A stretch of DNA of 64,000 nucleotides from Microbacterium schleiferi. GTDB taxonomy: Bacteria; Actinomycetota; Actinomycetes; Actinomycetales; Microbacteriaceae. The position numbers were made by a program, and so were the translations under genes. The stretch is from positions 2,170,001-2,234,000 of the forward strand of contig NZ_CP064760.1 in assembly GCF_015565955.1 (NCBI RefSeq). Reading direction: 5' to 3'. Positions 9,035-20,978 of this stretch are shown one piece after another (position 1 is the stretch's first letter; each line of letters starts with the position of its first letter). The notes beneath the pieces are model-generated. The model did no database searches. It saw only the letters and a program-made list of their open reading frames with translations, and had not been told where the DNA came from.

Positions 9035-10570
9035 TCAGTTCACCCGGATCCGTGGGTCGAGAGCGGAGTAGAGGAGGTCAGCGATCAGGTTGAAGATCAC
9101 TGCCAGGACGCCGGTGACGACGAAGAAGCCCATCACGAGGTTGACGTCACCCTTCTCGAGGCCATCGACGAACAGAGAACCCATTCCCTTCCAGGCGAAG
9201 ATCGTCTCGGTGATGACCGCGCCGCCGATGAGCGCGCCGATGTCGAAGGCGATGATCGTTGCGATCGGAATCAGCGCGTTGCGCATCGCGTGGCGGACCA
9301 CAACGGTGCGCTCCGTGAGGCCCTTGGCCCGCGCCGTACGCACATAGTCCTGGTTCATGACCTCGAGCAGGCTCGAGCGCGTGTACCGCGTATAAGCCGC
9401 GATCGAGACGACAGCCAGGGCGATTGTCGGGAGGATGAGGTGCGAGAACCCGTCGAGGATCTGGAACCACATGTCACCCTGCAAACCGGGGGTCCGTGAG
9501 CCGATCGTCGCGATGACGCCGCTCTGCGGGATCCGCTGCACGTAGTCGGGATAGACCAGCAGAACGCGGTCGATGACGATGACGAAGAAGGTGATGAAGC
9601 TGACGATCGCCGCGGTACGCGCGGCTTCCCGCTTTCCGTCGCCCCCGACGATGAGGCCGACGACGATGCCGATGCCGATCGCCGCGATGCCGAGCAGAAT
9701 CAGCATCCAGCCCTCGGGGACATAGAAGAACAGGTACTGCAGCGGGAAGTAGAGGGCGATCCAGATTGCCACCGTGATGAGGGAGGCCAGGAGCGCGCGC
9801 CGGTTGGCCAGGCCCGTCGAGATCGCGGTGACGCCGACGGCAGCGCCCACTCCGGTGACGATGACCCCGATGAGGCCGATGGTCGGCTGGGCGAACCAAT
9901 TCGTGACGCCGAGAAGCCCCAGCATGCCCGCGCCGGCAACGAAGGCCGAGCCGAAGGTGATCAGCCGGGTCTTCCACGAACCTCCGAGAAGGCTCATGAA
10001 CACGACACCGGATATCAACCCGGTGATGAGCACCGCGAGCCAGGTCACATTTGGATCGGCCAAAAACTCGTTGAAGCGGATCGCGCCGAACTCCTTGAGG
10101 AGCACCGCGACCCAGAAGATCGGGAGCGAGTAGACGATGAAGGTCAGGAAGGTGACGCTGTAGTCGAATCCGCTGTACTGGCGAAGCGCCGTGATGATAC
10201 CGATCGTGACACCGACGAGGATCGCGATGATCGTGGCTGCCGTGACCAGCTGGATCGTCGAACCAGCCGCGGAGGCCAACGCCTCGGTGACGGGCTGATT
10301 GCCGCGGGTGTAGGCGAGCCCGAGATCGCATCGCAGGATGAGGCACTGCGCGGCGCCGCCCAGCCACGTGAAGTAGCGGACGACCGGAGGCAGATCGAGA
10401 TTCAGAATCTCGATGCGGTAGGCGATTTGCTCTTCGCGGTTGGGTGCGCTGCTGCCGCGCAGGTCCTTTAGCGGGTCGCTTCCGATCGCGGTGAGGGTGT
10501 AAACGATGAACGATGCGACAAGGAGCACGAGCAGGATCGCGCCCAGTCGCCTCAGGAGAAACGTCAGCAC
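9035..10570 (-). CDS. ABC transporter permease, DppB type, with membrane insertion
   Basis: 511 residues against roughly 310-340 for ordinary DppB. The N-terminus ('MLTFLLRRLGAILLVLLVAS') and C-terminal half with the EAA loop ('RTARAKGLTERTVVVRHAMR') are typical of the family. Between residues about 175 and 340 there is an insertion rich in hydrophobic helices, probably five to six extra membrane spans, that ordinary DppB lacks. The frame is intact throughout. It pairs with the DppC-type permease downstream to form the channel of the peptide transporter. Confidence 0.9.
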   Translation of the reverse strand: MLTFLLRRLGAILLVLLVASFIVYTLTAIGSDPLKDLRGSSAPNREEQIAYRIEILNLDLPPVVRYFTWLGGAAQCLILRCDLGLAYTRGNQPVTEALASAAGSTIQLVTAATIIAILVGVTIGIITALRQYSGFDYSVTFLTFIVYSLPIFWVAVLLKEFGAIRFNEFLADPNVTWLAVLITGLISGVVFMSLLGGSWKTRLITFGSAFVAGAGMLGLLGVTNWFAQPTIGLIGVIVTGVGAAVGVTAISTGLANRRALLASLITVAIWIALYFPLQYLFFYVPEGWMLILLGIAAIGIGIVVGLIVGGDGKREAARTAAIVSFITFFVIVIDRVLLVYPDYVQRIPQSGVIATIGSRTPGLQGDMWFQILDGFSHLILPTIALAVVSIAAYTRYTRSSLLEVMNQDYVRTARAKGLTERTVVVRHAMRNALIPIATIIAFDIGALIGGAVITETIFAWKGMGSLFVDGLEKGDVNLVMGFFVVTGVLAVIFNLIADLLYSALDPRIRVN

Positions 10571-10683
10571 GTTCGGCCTCGCGGGTTCGCGGACTCAAGT
10601 GTCATGGGTGTTCCATTCGGGGCAGAGCTTTGCCCAAAGGTACTACGGCATGCGATGTCGCGGCCGGTCGCCGCGACACAGCT

Positions 10684-10714
10684 GTGGGCGCCGAGGGGTC
10701 ACCTCGGCGCCCAC
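10684..10714 (-). terminator. Strong hairpin after the binding-protein gene
   Basis: A perfect 13-bp stem, GTGGGCGCCGAGG with its complement, around a 5-base loop. No U-run follows, as is usual for actinobacterial intrinsic terminators. It lies between the binding-protein gene and the permease genes and could reduce read-through. Confidence 0.65.
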
Positions 10715-10729
10715 GCTATTGGTGTCGAC

Positions 10730-10759
10730 TTCGGGGAAGCGGCTCAGCCGCTCCCCGAA
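10730..10759 (-). terminator. Second hairpin just after the binding-protein stop codon
   Basis: TTCGGGGA-AGCGGC pairs with GCCGCTCCCCGAA through a 3-base loop and one bulged base. It starts 8 bases beyond the stop codon and stands in tandem with the hairpin at 10684-10714. It may also protect the 3' end of the abundant binding-protein mRNA. Confidence 0.55.
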
Positions 10760-10766
10760 GGAGGGA

Positions 10767-12634
10767 TCAACCCTCAGCGTCGACCGGTGCCCACTCCCAG
10801 AAGTTCCAGAAGTAGTCCGGGCTCAGCGGCATGGCCTTCACTCCGGTCACGCGGTCGCTCGAGACGAGCAGACCGGGGAACTGGAAGATCGGGATCGTGA
10901 CGGCATCCGACCAGATACCCATCTCGGCCTCGTTGAGGAGGTCGGTCTGCGTGTCGTAGTCCGAGGTGACGTTGAGCGTCTGCAGTGCAGCCGTGACGTC
11001 CTCGTTGCAGTAGCCGTTGTAGTTTCCACCCTTGGTGTCCGGTGCTGCGAAGTCGTAGCACGCGTAGATCTGGTCCGATCCACCGACGGCGAGGCTGGTC
11101 TGCGACCAGGCGAAGATCACGGCGTCGTGCGGGTTGATCGGGTTGACCGACGGGTCGGTGAACTCCCAGTTCGGCTCGCTCTGGTCGACGAGCTGGAAGC
11201 CAGCCTGCGCGGCCGAAGCTGCGATGAGCTCGAACTCCTGGCCACGACGGACGTTGCCCTCGGGGTACCAGAAGCCGACCTCGACCGGCGTGGTCACACC
11301 GGCGTCGGCGAGGAGCTGCTTGGCGCCCTCGATGTCGACGTCGGCGTAGTCGGCCGAACCGTTGTCGGCGGTGAGGATCGGGTAACGGACCGTGTCAGCC
11401 TCGCTCACGAGGTTCGCGTTGCGAACATCAGCATCGGGGTTGAGCGGCACGATGATCTTGTCGACGATCTCCTGGCGCGGGATCGTCTTCAAGAACGCCT
11501 GGCGGACGGCAAGTGCCGTCGCCTCGTCGCCACCGTAGGTAGCCGGGTCGAACGGACCGCCGTTGTTGACGGTCAGGTCGACGTGCTCGTGCGAGGCCTG
11601 GACACCGGTCTGGACCTCAGCGGTTGCGATGCCCTCGGCAACCTGGAGGATGTCAGCGGTGGGCTGACCCGTCCAGATGTCGAGCTCGCCGGCCTCGAGG
11701 GCCTGCAGCGCCGTGGTGGCGTCGCCGATCGCGCGCACCGTGATGCGCTCGAACTTCGGCGAGGGACCCCACGTGTAGAGGGGTTGGCGACGAGAGTCGT
11801 GTACTGGTCCTCAGCCGTCTCCTCGATCGTGTACGCGCCGCTGGTCAGGGCAGCAGCGGGGCTGTCCGGCAGCGAGGTGTAGGCGTAGGCGTCGCCCCAT
11901 GCGGTGCCGAGCGCGTCGAGGACTGCGTCGTCACCGTTGGTGATGGCATCCACGACCTTCTGCTTGGCGGTCTCGGCGAAGCTCTTGGCGGCCTCGCTGT
12001 ACTTGTCCCAGTCGCCCTGCTCGCCCGAAGCCGAGTAGGTGTCCCAGGCAGCCTGGACGTCGGCGTACTCGTCGGGGAAGGCGAGTGCGTAGGTGCCGTG
12101 TGCCGACACACCGAGCGGGTTGACGAGCTCCCAGTCCACGTACGGCTCGTCGTAGACGAGGGTGATCGTCTTGTCGCCGGTCTCGGGGGTCTGGGTGACG
12201 AGGTTGTAGCCGGTCGTGGCAGCGGGCGAGAACGCGTCGCTGACGTTGCCGGAGAGGGCGGCCCACTCCAGGAGCATGTCGGCCTCGTCGATCGGAACAC
12301 CGTCGGACCATACGGCGTCTGCGGTGATCGTGTACTCGACCGTCAGCGGGTCTTCGCTCACGACTTCGTAGGAACCGAAGTCGGTGTTGCGCACCCACTC
12401 AGGGGTGTTGTTGTAGTAACCGAACGTGGTGTCGGTCATGTACTTGATGTTGCCGTTGGCGGTGTTGTTGCCAGCGGAGCTGTCGTCGTTGAAGTGGAAG
12501 AAGCCTTCGTTGTACGCAACGGTGACTTCGGAGTTCTCCACGACATCCGACTGGTAGGGGTTGCTGCAGCCGGCGAGCACGAGTGCTCCCACTGCAACGA
12601 CGCCTACGCCCGCCGCAAGACGTGCGATCTTCAC
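10767..12634 (-). CDS. Peptide ABC transporter substrate-binding lipoprotein (frameshifted)
   Basis: A family 5 extracellular solute-binding protein of about 622 residues once one frameshift is repaired. The GTG at 12634 follows a canonical AGGAGGAA site. The signal peptide ends in the lipobox LAGC, and the mature part carries 'VEYTITADAVWSDGVPIDEAD', typical of SBP_bac_5. The frame breaks at 11780-11783 (GGGG): after LVANP the read frame gives STRG, whereas one extra base restores LYTWGPSPKFERITVRAIGD and continues to the stop at 10767. It lies upstream of both permeases and captures peptides for them. I regard the break as probably a sequencing error. Confidence 0.85.
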
Positions 12635-12771
12635 ATTTCCTCCTGTGCAAGGGGTTATGTGCCGGGGGCATGATTGACCCCGGCACGGATGGAAAAACCC
12701 TAAGCGCGGGCTGTGAGTTGTTCAAAACCTGAGGCCGAAAAGTTACATACCCTTAACTCGGCGGGAGTTGC

Positions 12772-13611
12772 ATGTGGCAATCTGACAAGGTGCACCCCCG
12801 GAAGCGGCCTCCTGTTGTGAGCGAAGTGCTGAACGTTTCGCGCGTTGAGGGGCAAACACGTACGCGGCTGACGTGGGAGCTGTGGATCGTCCTGGCCATC
12901 ACCGTTGGCCAGTCGGCGCTGTACAGCCTCCTGTCGTTCGTTCGATCGCTCATTCGCGCCGCCGAGCAGAATCAGACCCTCGCACAGCAACAGACCCAGC
13001 TGAACCCGAACCGGGACGCCGAGGCGCTGTGGAACGCGCTCTACCAGTTCCTCAGCATCTTCTTCGGTTTGGCGCTGGTCGCACTCGTGATCTATCTGCT
13101 GTGGGAGCCGGGGTCCAATGCCCTGCGGCGGATCGGCCTCGACTTTTCCCGCTTCGGCGGCGATGTCGGCCGTGCACTGCTGCTCGGCGCCGTGATCGGC
13201 ATCCCCGGTCTTGCTCTGTACGTCATCGGCCGCGCGCTCGGGATCACCCTTCAGGTGAGCGCCTCACCGCTGGATGCCGCGTGGTGGACGGTCCCGCTGC
13301 TGATCCTTGCGGCGCTGCGGGCTGGGCTCACCGAGGAGGTCATCTTCCTCGGATACCTCTTCGACCGCCTCCGCCGGTTCGGCTGGAACTGGTGGGCGAT
13401 CATCCTCACCACGGCAGGCCTGCGCGCGGCGTACCACGCCTACCAGGGCTTCGGAGCGATCGTCGGCAACTTCGCGATGGGCGTCGTCTTCGGCTGGTGC
13501 TACCGCCGATGGGGTCGCGTGATGCCCCTCGTGATCGCCCACACCCTCATCGACATCGTCGCGTTCATCGGCTATCCCCTCGCGGTATCCCTCTTCCCCA
13601 CGGTCTTCTAG
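12772..13611 (+). CDS. CPBP family intramembrane metalloprotease
   Basis: 279 residues with about eight hydrophobic segments. The CPBP/Rce1-type motifs are visible: E188-E189 in 'LTEEVIFLGYLFDRL' (motif 1, with Leu where many members have Arg), H222 in YHAYQG (motif 2) and H257 in 'IAHTLID' (motif 4). A family member would cleave within the membrane or process prenylated or bacteriocin-type substrates; the substrate here is unknown. The first 30 residues are polar and poorly conserved, so an internal GTG around residue 16 may be the real start. It is divergent from the binding-protein gene. Confidence 0.88.
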   Translation: MWQSDKVHPRKRPPVVSEVLNVSRVEGQTRTRLTWELWIVLAITVGQSALYSLLSFVRSLIRAAEQNQTLAQQQTQLNPNRDAEALWNALYQFLSIFFGLALVALVIYLLWEPGSNALRRIGLDFSRFGGDVGRALLLGAVIGIPGLALYVIGRALGITLQVSASPLDAAWWTVPLLILAALRAGLTEEVIFLGYLFDRLRRFGWNWWAIILTTAGLRAAYHAYQGFGAIVGNFAMGVVFGWCYRRWGRVMPLVIAHTLIDIVAFIGYPLAVSLFPTVF

Positions 13612-13627
13612 CCCCCCTGCCCCGCCC

Positions 13628-13702
13628 TGATCCCCGCGAGACACAACCTCGCGCGACGCACGGGGTACGTCCGTCGCGCGAGTGCACGTCTCACGGGGAT
13701 CA
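13628..13702. repeat. Palindromic repeat element, copy 1
   Basis: A 75-base imperfect palindrome. Outer arms TGATCCCCGCGAGAC / GTCTCACGGGGATCA pair with one mismatch, and inner arms CTCGCGCGACG / CGTCGCGCGAG pair perfectly. The central part (ACGGGGTACGT) and the GAGACnnAACCTnGCGCG core resemble the element at 14758-14821. The two copies frame the endonuclease-like gene. This copy may also terminate the CPBP gene, whose stop lies 17 bases upstream. Confidence 0.75.
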
Positions 13703-13809
13703 GGTGGGCCGGGAGCGGGGGTCCTCCACGGGCGGAGGGGCGGGAGGGTTGTGCACCGACAGGGACCGCGACGGGGTATGGGTGGGTGGAGAGCTGCTCA
13801 CCATGAAGG

Positions 13810-14792
13810 ATGCAACCGAGGATCGCGATCTCTCCGAGTCCCGTTCGCCTTCACGTCGCGTCGGATGCCGCGCCGACGACTCGACCGCGTGATAACCGCA
13901 CTCTCGTACGCGTTCGGCACGGCGTATGGGCGGATGCGGCGGCCTGGCGCGCTCTGCCCCCGTGGGATCGCTACCTGGCGCGTGTTCACGCCGTCGCGCT
14001 GCTGCGACCGGATGCCGTGTTCTGCCGCGAGTCCGCCGCTGCCCTATGGGGTCAGCCCATCTTCGGCGAGCCGCGCGACATCCATCTCTTCGATGGCGGG
14101 GCGGCGCGCTCCCACCGCGTGGGGGACGTCGTGAGGCACGCGAGCATCGCGCCGCCCCGCGTCGTCGAGGCTGGTGGGCTTCTGTTGACTGCTCCCGCTG
14201 ATACCGCGGTCGCGCTGATGCGCGCTCTTCGCCCCGCGTGGGGTCTCGCGGCGGTAGACGCCACGATCAGTGAGCGCCAACTCGGTCTCTGCACGATCGC
14301 CGAGGTTCGGGATGCCCTTTCGCTCCAGGTGGATCGCCGCCATCGGCGCCGCTGCGTGTGGGCGCTCGATCACGCAGACCCCCGTTCGGAGAGCGTGGGC
14401 GAGTCAGTGAGCCGCGCGGTGATCAGCTGGCTGGGATTCGAGGAACCCGAGTTGCAGCATCCGTTCCACCTCGAGGGTCACGACGACCGCTGCGACTTCT
14501 TCTGGCCGCGCTCCGGGGTCGCCGGAGAGTCCGACGGGTATGGCAAGTACGCCGCACCCGCCGACCTCATCGCCGAGAAACGCCGCGAAGACCGCCTGCG
14601 CCGACACCTTCGAGGCTTTGCGCGCTGGGACTGGCACGACGCCATGCGGGCCGACCCCTGCGCCGAGCGCTCGAGGCAGCCGGCGTCCGCCGCATCCGCC
14701 CGCCCCAACCCGCCATGCTCGCCACCCTCTCCCCCGGCCCCGCCCGTCCCGGCCACCCCGTGAGACGTAACCTGGCGCGTGAAACGGGGTGA
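13810..14792 (+). CDS. Endonuclease-like protein with N-terminal winged-helix region (frameshifted)
   Basis: About 327 residues if one base is restored. The N-terminal half ('LVRVRHGVWADAAAW', then 'RESAAALWGQPIFG') resembles AbiEi-type winged-helix regions. The C-terminal part ('ELQHPFHLEGHDDRCDFFW', 'GESDGYGKY', 'EKRREDRLRRHLRGFARWDW') has the D...E...K spacing of the DUF559/Vsr-like nuclease fold. The frame breaks in CCCC at 14655-14658: one more C gives DPLRRALEAAGVRRIRPPQP and a stop at 14792 inside the downstream palindrome; as read it stops at 14763. Such genes are common in Microbacteriaceae; their role is unknown. The start is uncertain. Confidence 0.65.
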
Positions 14793-14821
14793 CGTATGGC
14801 GCGCCAGGTTACGTCTCGCGG
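14758..14821. repeat. Palindromic repeat element, copy 2
   Basis: A 64-base palindrome with perfect 18-bp arms, GAGACGTAACCTGGCGCG (14762-14779) and its complement (14800-14817), extended outward with one mismatch, around a 20-base centre containing ACGGGGTGACGT. It resembles the element at 13628-13702 in arm sequence and centre. It covers the last codons and stop of the endonuclease-like gene. Confidence 0.8.
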
Positions 14822-14848
14822 ATTTGGGGGTGGGCGGGGGCGGGGGGG

Positions 14849-17750
<2,902 letters not shown>

Positions 17751-17754
<4 letters not shown>

Positions 17755-18134
17755 GCAGCGCCGCCGGTGAGCGCGACGTACGCGTCACGGTCCAGGAGCG
17801 CGTCGATGTCGGCAGGCGTGACCTTGAGCTTCATGAGCCAGCCGGCACCGAACGGATCGGAATTGACCACGGACGGATCGTCGACGGCCTCGTGATTGAC
17901 GGCGAGCACCTCGCCGTCAACGGGTGCGAACAGCTCACCGACGGACTTCGTCGACTCGATCTCGCCGCAGACCTGGCCGGCCGAGACACCGTCTCCGACG
18001 CCCGGAAGCTCGAGGAAGACGACATCGCCGAGCTTGTCGGCGGCGTAATCGGTGACCCCGATCACGGCTTCATCGCCCTCCAGGCGCAGCCATTCGTGCT
18101 CGGCGGTGTACTTCAAGGTCGTCAGATCGGTCAT
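17751..18134 (-). CDS. gcvH: Glycine cleavage system H protein
   Basis: 127 residues, the usual length. The lipoyl-attachment lysine is K63 in '[15 protein letters not shown]', and the family pattern [18 protein letters not shown] precedes it. GcvH carries the aminomethyl group between GcvP and GcvT on its lipoyl arm. It lies between gcvT and gcvP with 4-base ATGA overlaps on both sides, so the three proteins are translationally coupled. Confidence 0.97.
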
Positions 18135-19366
18135 TTCGTCCTCCGGTAAAAGGGCAGGGTCGTCACGGATGCGGGGATGAGGGTGCCACGAACGTCGATC
18201 GCCAGGGCGGTGCCGGGCTCGGCGAGCGCGGGGTCGACGTAGGCGAGGGCGATGGGATGGCCGAGAGTCGGGCTGAGCGCACCCGAGGTCACCTCCCCGA
18301 CGACCGGCGCACCGCCGGCTGCCTGATCGACGACGGGATACCCGGCGCGTCCGGCGCGACGGCCTTCGGAGACGAGTCCGACGAGCACGCGGCGGTCGGC
18401 ATCCTCAGCCTGAGGCACTGACTTGCCGACGAAGTCGGGCTTGCCGTCGGCAACGCTGCGCGCGAGCCCCGCCTGGGCGGGCGTCGTCTCGAGCGAAAGC
18501 TCGTGGCCGTACAGCGGCATCCCGGCTTCCAGCCGGAGGGTGTCGCGGGCTGCCAGACCGGCCGGGACGAGTCCGTACGGTTCTCCCGCCACCAGCAGGG
18601 CATCCCAGAGGGCTCCGGCCGCACGATGGGGGACGAGCAGTTCGAAGCCGTCCTCCCCGGTGTAGCCCGTGCGGGCGATGAAGAGCGGCTCGCCGGCGAA
18701 GGATCCGGCAGCCCAGGCGTAGTAACCCAGGTCGGCAAGCGCAGGGGAAACGTCGTCGATATCGGATGTCGCCGCCACGATGTCGTGCGCGGCAGGCCCC
18801 TGGACGGCGATCAGCGCCAACTGATCGGTCACGTCCTCGATCTGTGCGGTGTCGGAGATGCCCGGGACGAACAGGAAGGACGCGATCCCGTGGCCGCGCT
18901 CGCCTGCCGCGAGGAAGGATGCCGCGACCGGCGCGCGTGCGGCACGGAGGCGGAAGGCCTCGGCCACGGCATCCCGGTTTCCCGCGTTGGCGATGACGAG
19001 GTAGCGATCCTCGGCGGTGCGGTAGACGATGACGTCATCGACGATGCCGCCGTCCTCGGACAACACGAGCGAGTACTTCGCCTTGCCGACCCGCATACCC
19101 GAGTGATCGCCCGAGAGGGCGTAGTCCAAGAACGCGCCGCTGGGCTCTCCCGTCACCAGGAACTCGGCCATGTGCGAGATGTCGAACAGGCCCGCGGCGT
19201 CGCGCACCGCGTGGTGTTCGGCGAGGTCGGATGCGTAGCGCACGGGCATCAGCCAGCCACCGAAGTCGGTGAACGCAGCACCGAGGGCGACATGTCGATC
19301 GTAGAGCGGCGAGCGTTTCGGCTCGGGTGGAGCCTGCTGCGATTCTGGTGGAGCGGGGTGTGACAT
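18131..19366 (-). CDS. gcvT: Glycine cleavage system T protein (aminomethyltransferase)
   Basis: 411 residues; it releases ammonia and transfers the one-carbon unit to tetrahydrofolate. Family signatures are '[20 protein letters not shown]', '[10 protein letters not shown]' and '[10 protein letters not shown]'. A stretch around residues 155-190 ('[19 protein letters not shown]') is inserted relative to short bacterial GcvT, and an N-terminal Pro/Gln-rich extension precedes the core. First gene of the gcvTHP operon, directly downstream of the glycine riboswitch. GGGAGA before the ATG is the ribosome binding site. Confidence 0.96.
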   Translation of the reverse strand: MSHPAPPESQQAPPEPKRSPLYDRHVALGAAFTDFGGWLMPVRYASDLAEHHAVRDAAGLFDISHMAEFLVTGEPSGAFLDYALSGDHSGMRVGKAKYSLVLSEDGGIVDDVIVYRTAEDRYLVIANAGNRDAVAEAFRLRAARAPVAASFLAAGERGHGIASFLFVPGISDTAQIEDVTDQLALIAVQGPAAHDIVAATSDIDDVSPALADLGYYAWAAGSFAGEPLFIARTGYTGEDGFELLVPHRAAGALWDALLVAGEPYGLVPAGLAARDTLRLEAGMPLYGHELSLETTPAQAGLARSVADGKPDFVGKSVPQAEDADRRVLVGLVSEGRRAGRAGYPVVDQAAGGAPVVGEVTSGALSPTLGHPIALAYVDPALAEPGTALAIDVRGTLIPASVTTLPFYRRTK

Positions 19367-19404
19367 GAGTTCTCCCGGTCGTCGGACGGGGGACGCCGTA
19401 CGAC

Positions 19405-19612
19405 GCCCGTGAACTCCCCCTCTGTCTGTGGCCTGAGAGTTTCACGCGGCATCCAGGTGAACCGGATGCTGTGCTTTCACCGTCGGCGGACGCCACCCGA
19501 TGCGTGGGTGATGACGCTTTCCAGAGTGGCCGGACGTGCGCGGTACGCGGACCTGAGAGATTGGCGGGGAGGCTTGCTCCTTCGGTGCCCGGTGTGACCC
19601 GGGGCTCTCCCG
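19405..19612 (-). promoter_or_regulatory. Tandem glycine riboswitch
   Basis: Two adjacent glycine-aptamer patterns stand upstream of gcvT on the minus strand. Aptamer 1 has GGGAGAG, then ACCGAAGGAGCAA, then CTCTCAGGT, followed by the linker ending CACTCTGGAA. Aptamer 2 has GCCGACGGTGAAAGC, then AACTCTCAGGC and CAGAGGGGGAGTTC. This is the classical cooperative arrangement that activates gcv expression when glycine is high. It explains most of the gap between gcvT and the MarP-like gene. The final G/C-rich stretch before gcvT may form the expression platform. Confidence 0.9.
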
Positions 19613-19687
19613 CACCCGTCATGTGGCCGGATCTTCAGTTGCGCGGCCAGCATATCCCAGCACGCGGTTTCGGCACGGCGACGCGCG

Positions 19688-20872
19688 TCAGGGGGTGCAC
19701 GAACCGGTCGATACCGGCTCGGCGAGCGCGGGCGCCTGCTGCGCGAGAGGTGCGAGCACCCCCGAGGTGACGGCGTAGCCGACATCCGACCCGTCATCGG
19801 CACGGGCGAACACGACGCCCGCCGCCGCGCCGCCCGCGGTGAGCACGGGCCCTCCGGAGTTGCCGGGAGCGACGCGGGCATCCAGCGCGTAGATCTCGCG
19901 GCTCACCCTCGCGTTGTCGTAGATGTCGGGCACCTGCGCGGTTCCGACCGAGCGCACTGACGCCTGCCCCAGCGTGAACGGGCCCCCATAGGGGTAGCCG
20001 GCGACGGCCGCCGTGTCGCCGGCCCGGAGCGTTGCCACGATAGGCAGCGCCGCGGCGTCCTCGGTCTCGACCGCGACGACGGCGAGATCCTGGTCGGGGT
20101 CGAACCAGACGACGCGGCCTGCCTGCGCCATCCGTCCCGGCAGCTCGACCACGATCTGCTCCATGCCGGCGACGACATGCGCGTTCGTCACCACGCGGTC
20201 ATCGGCGATGACGAATCCCGACCCGGTCATGCCACGGGAGCACGCGAACGCAGTTCCGGAGACACGGGCTACCGATTGCGCAGCAGTGCTCAGGGCGGGG
20301 TCATCCAGCGCCACCGCGGGGGCGGTGGGCGCCGTGGCCGGAAGATCCAGCAGCGTGCCCATCCGGGGCAGGGCGTCGACGAAGACCGCCTGCCGCAGCT
20401 GCGCGAGAGCGGCGCTCACGGGCGCGGGGGTCAGGGCGTCGATCGCCGCGAGGACGCGGGACGAGGAGGTCGCGGCAGTGACGACCGGCACCCCCGAGAC
20501 CGCCGCGCTCTGGGCGACCAGCGAGAGCGACAGCGCCGTGGCGACGACGGCGACGACGCCCCCGAGCAGACGGTCGATCACGTGCAGGCGCAGTTTCTCG
20601 GCGCCGCGGCGCAGGGCGCTGCCGATCGCACCCCCGGCGACGGCGCCACCCAGGAGCACGGCAACGACTCCCGCAATGAGCACCGGGCCGCGCCAGTCGG
20701 ACTCGGGCAACAGGGGCGCAACGATCGGCAGGAGCCACCAGACCGCGATGCCACCGACGGCAAGGCCGAGGGCCGATCCGAGGATCGCGAGCACTCCGCT
20801 GCCGAGTCCCCAGGCAAGCGCACCGAGCAGCAGGATCACGACGAGAACGTCGGTGAGGATGCCGAGGACCAC
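19688..20872 (-). CDS. MarP-like membrane-anchored serine protease (CvpA-trypsin)
   Basis: 394 residues. Four N-terminal membrane segments form a CvpA/colicin V production region (1-125), then a trypsin-like domain follows with H232 (TNAHVV), D262 (DQDLAVV) and S339 (GNSGGP). Architecture and length match Rv3671c/MarP of Mycobacterium, a periplasmic protease needed for acid and oxidative stress resistance. Cys211 and Cys392 bracket the protease domain, where MarP has its regulatory disulfide. The GTG at 20872 starts the first helix directly. Confidence 0.9.
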   Translation of the reverse strand: MVLGILTDVLVVILLLGALAWGLGSGVLAILGSALGLAVGGIAVWWLLPIVAPLLPESDWRGPVLIAGVVAVLLGGAVAGGAIGSALRRGAEKLRLHVIDRLLGGVVAVVATALSLSLVAQSAAVSGVPVVTAATSSSRVLAAIDALTPAPVSAALAQLRQAVFVDALPRMGTLLDLPATAPTAPAVALDDPALSTAAQSVARVSGTAFACSRGMTGSGFVIADDRVVTNAHVVAGMEQIVVELPGRMAQAGRVVWFDPDQDLAVVAVETEDAAALPIVATLRAGDTAAVAGYPYGGPFTLGQASVRSVGTAQVPDIYDNARVSREIYALDARVAPGNSGGPVLTAGGAAAGVVFARADDGSDVGYAVTSGVLAPLAQQAPALAEPVSTGSCTP

Positions 20873-20967
20873 GCATCCAGTCTGTCGATCAACCTGGGGG
20901 TTTTCTTCCAGCTCGCCCGAGTTGCGGTTCTGGTCATCCTGACCCTAAGATCGGATTAGCAGTTAGA

Positions 20968-20978
20968 GTCACTATGAC
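20968..20978 (+). promoter_or_regulatory. Candidate NrtR operator overlapping the start codon
   Basis: The palindrome GTCA-CTA-TGAC spans the ATG of the regulator gene. A CTAA-N7-TTAG inverted repeat lies just upstream (20945-20959), and TAGAGT stands 4 bases before the ATG. Autoregulation of the NAD operon is a plausible reading; which repeat is the operator cannot be decided from one locus. Confidence 0.3.

Noticed and set aside
13628..14821. Insertion sequence with terminal inverted repeats
   Set aside because: The two palindromes are each self-complementary and not simple terminal repeats; no target duplication and no transposase between them.
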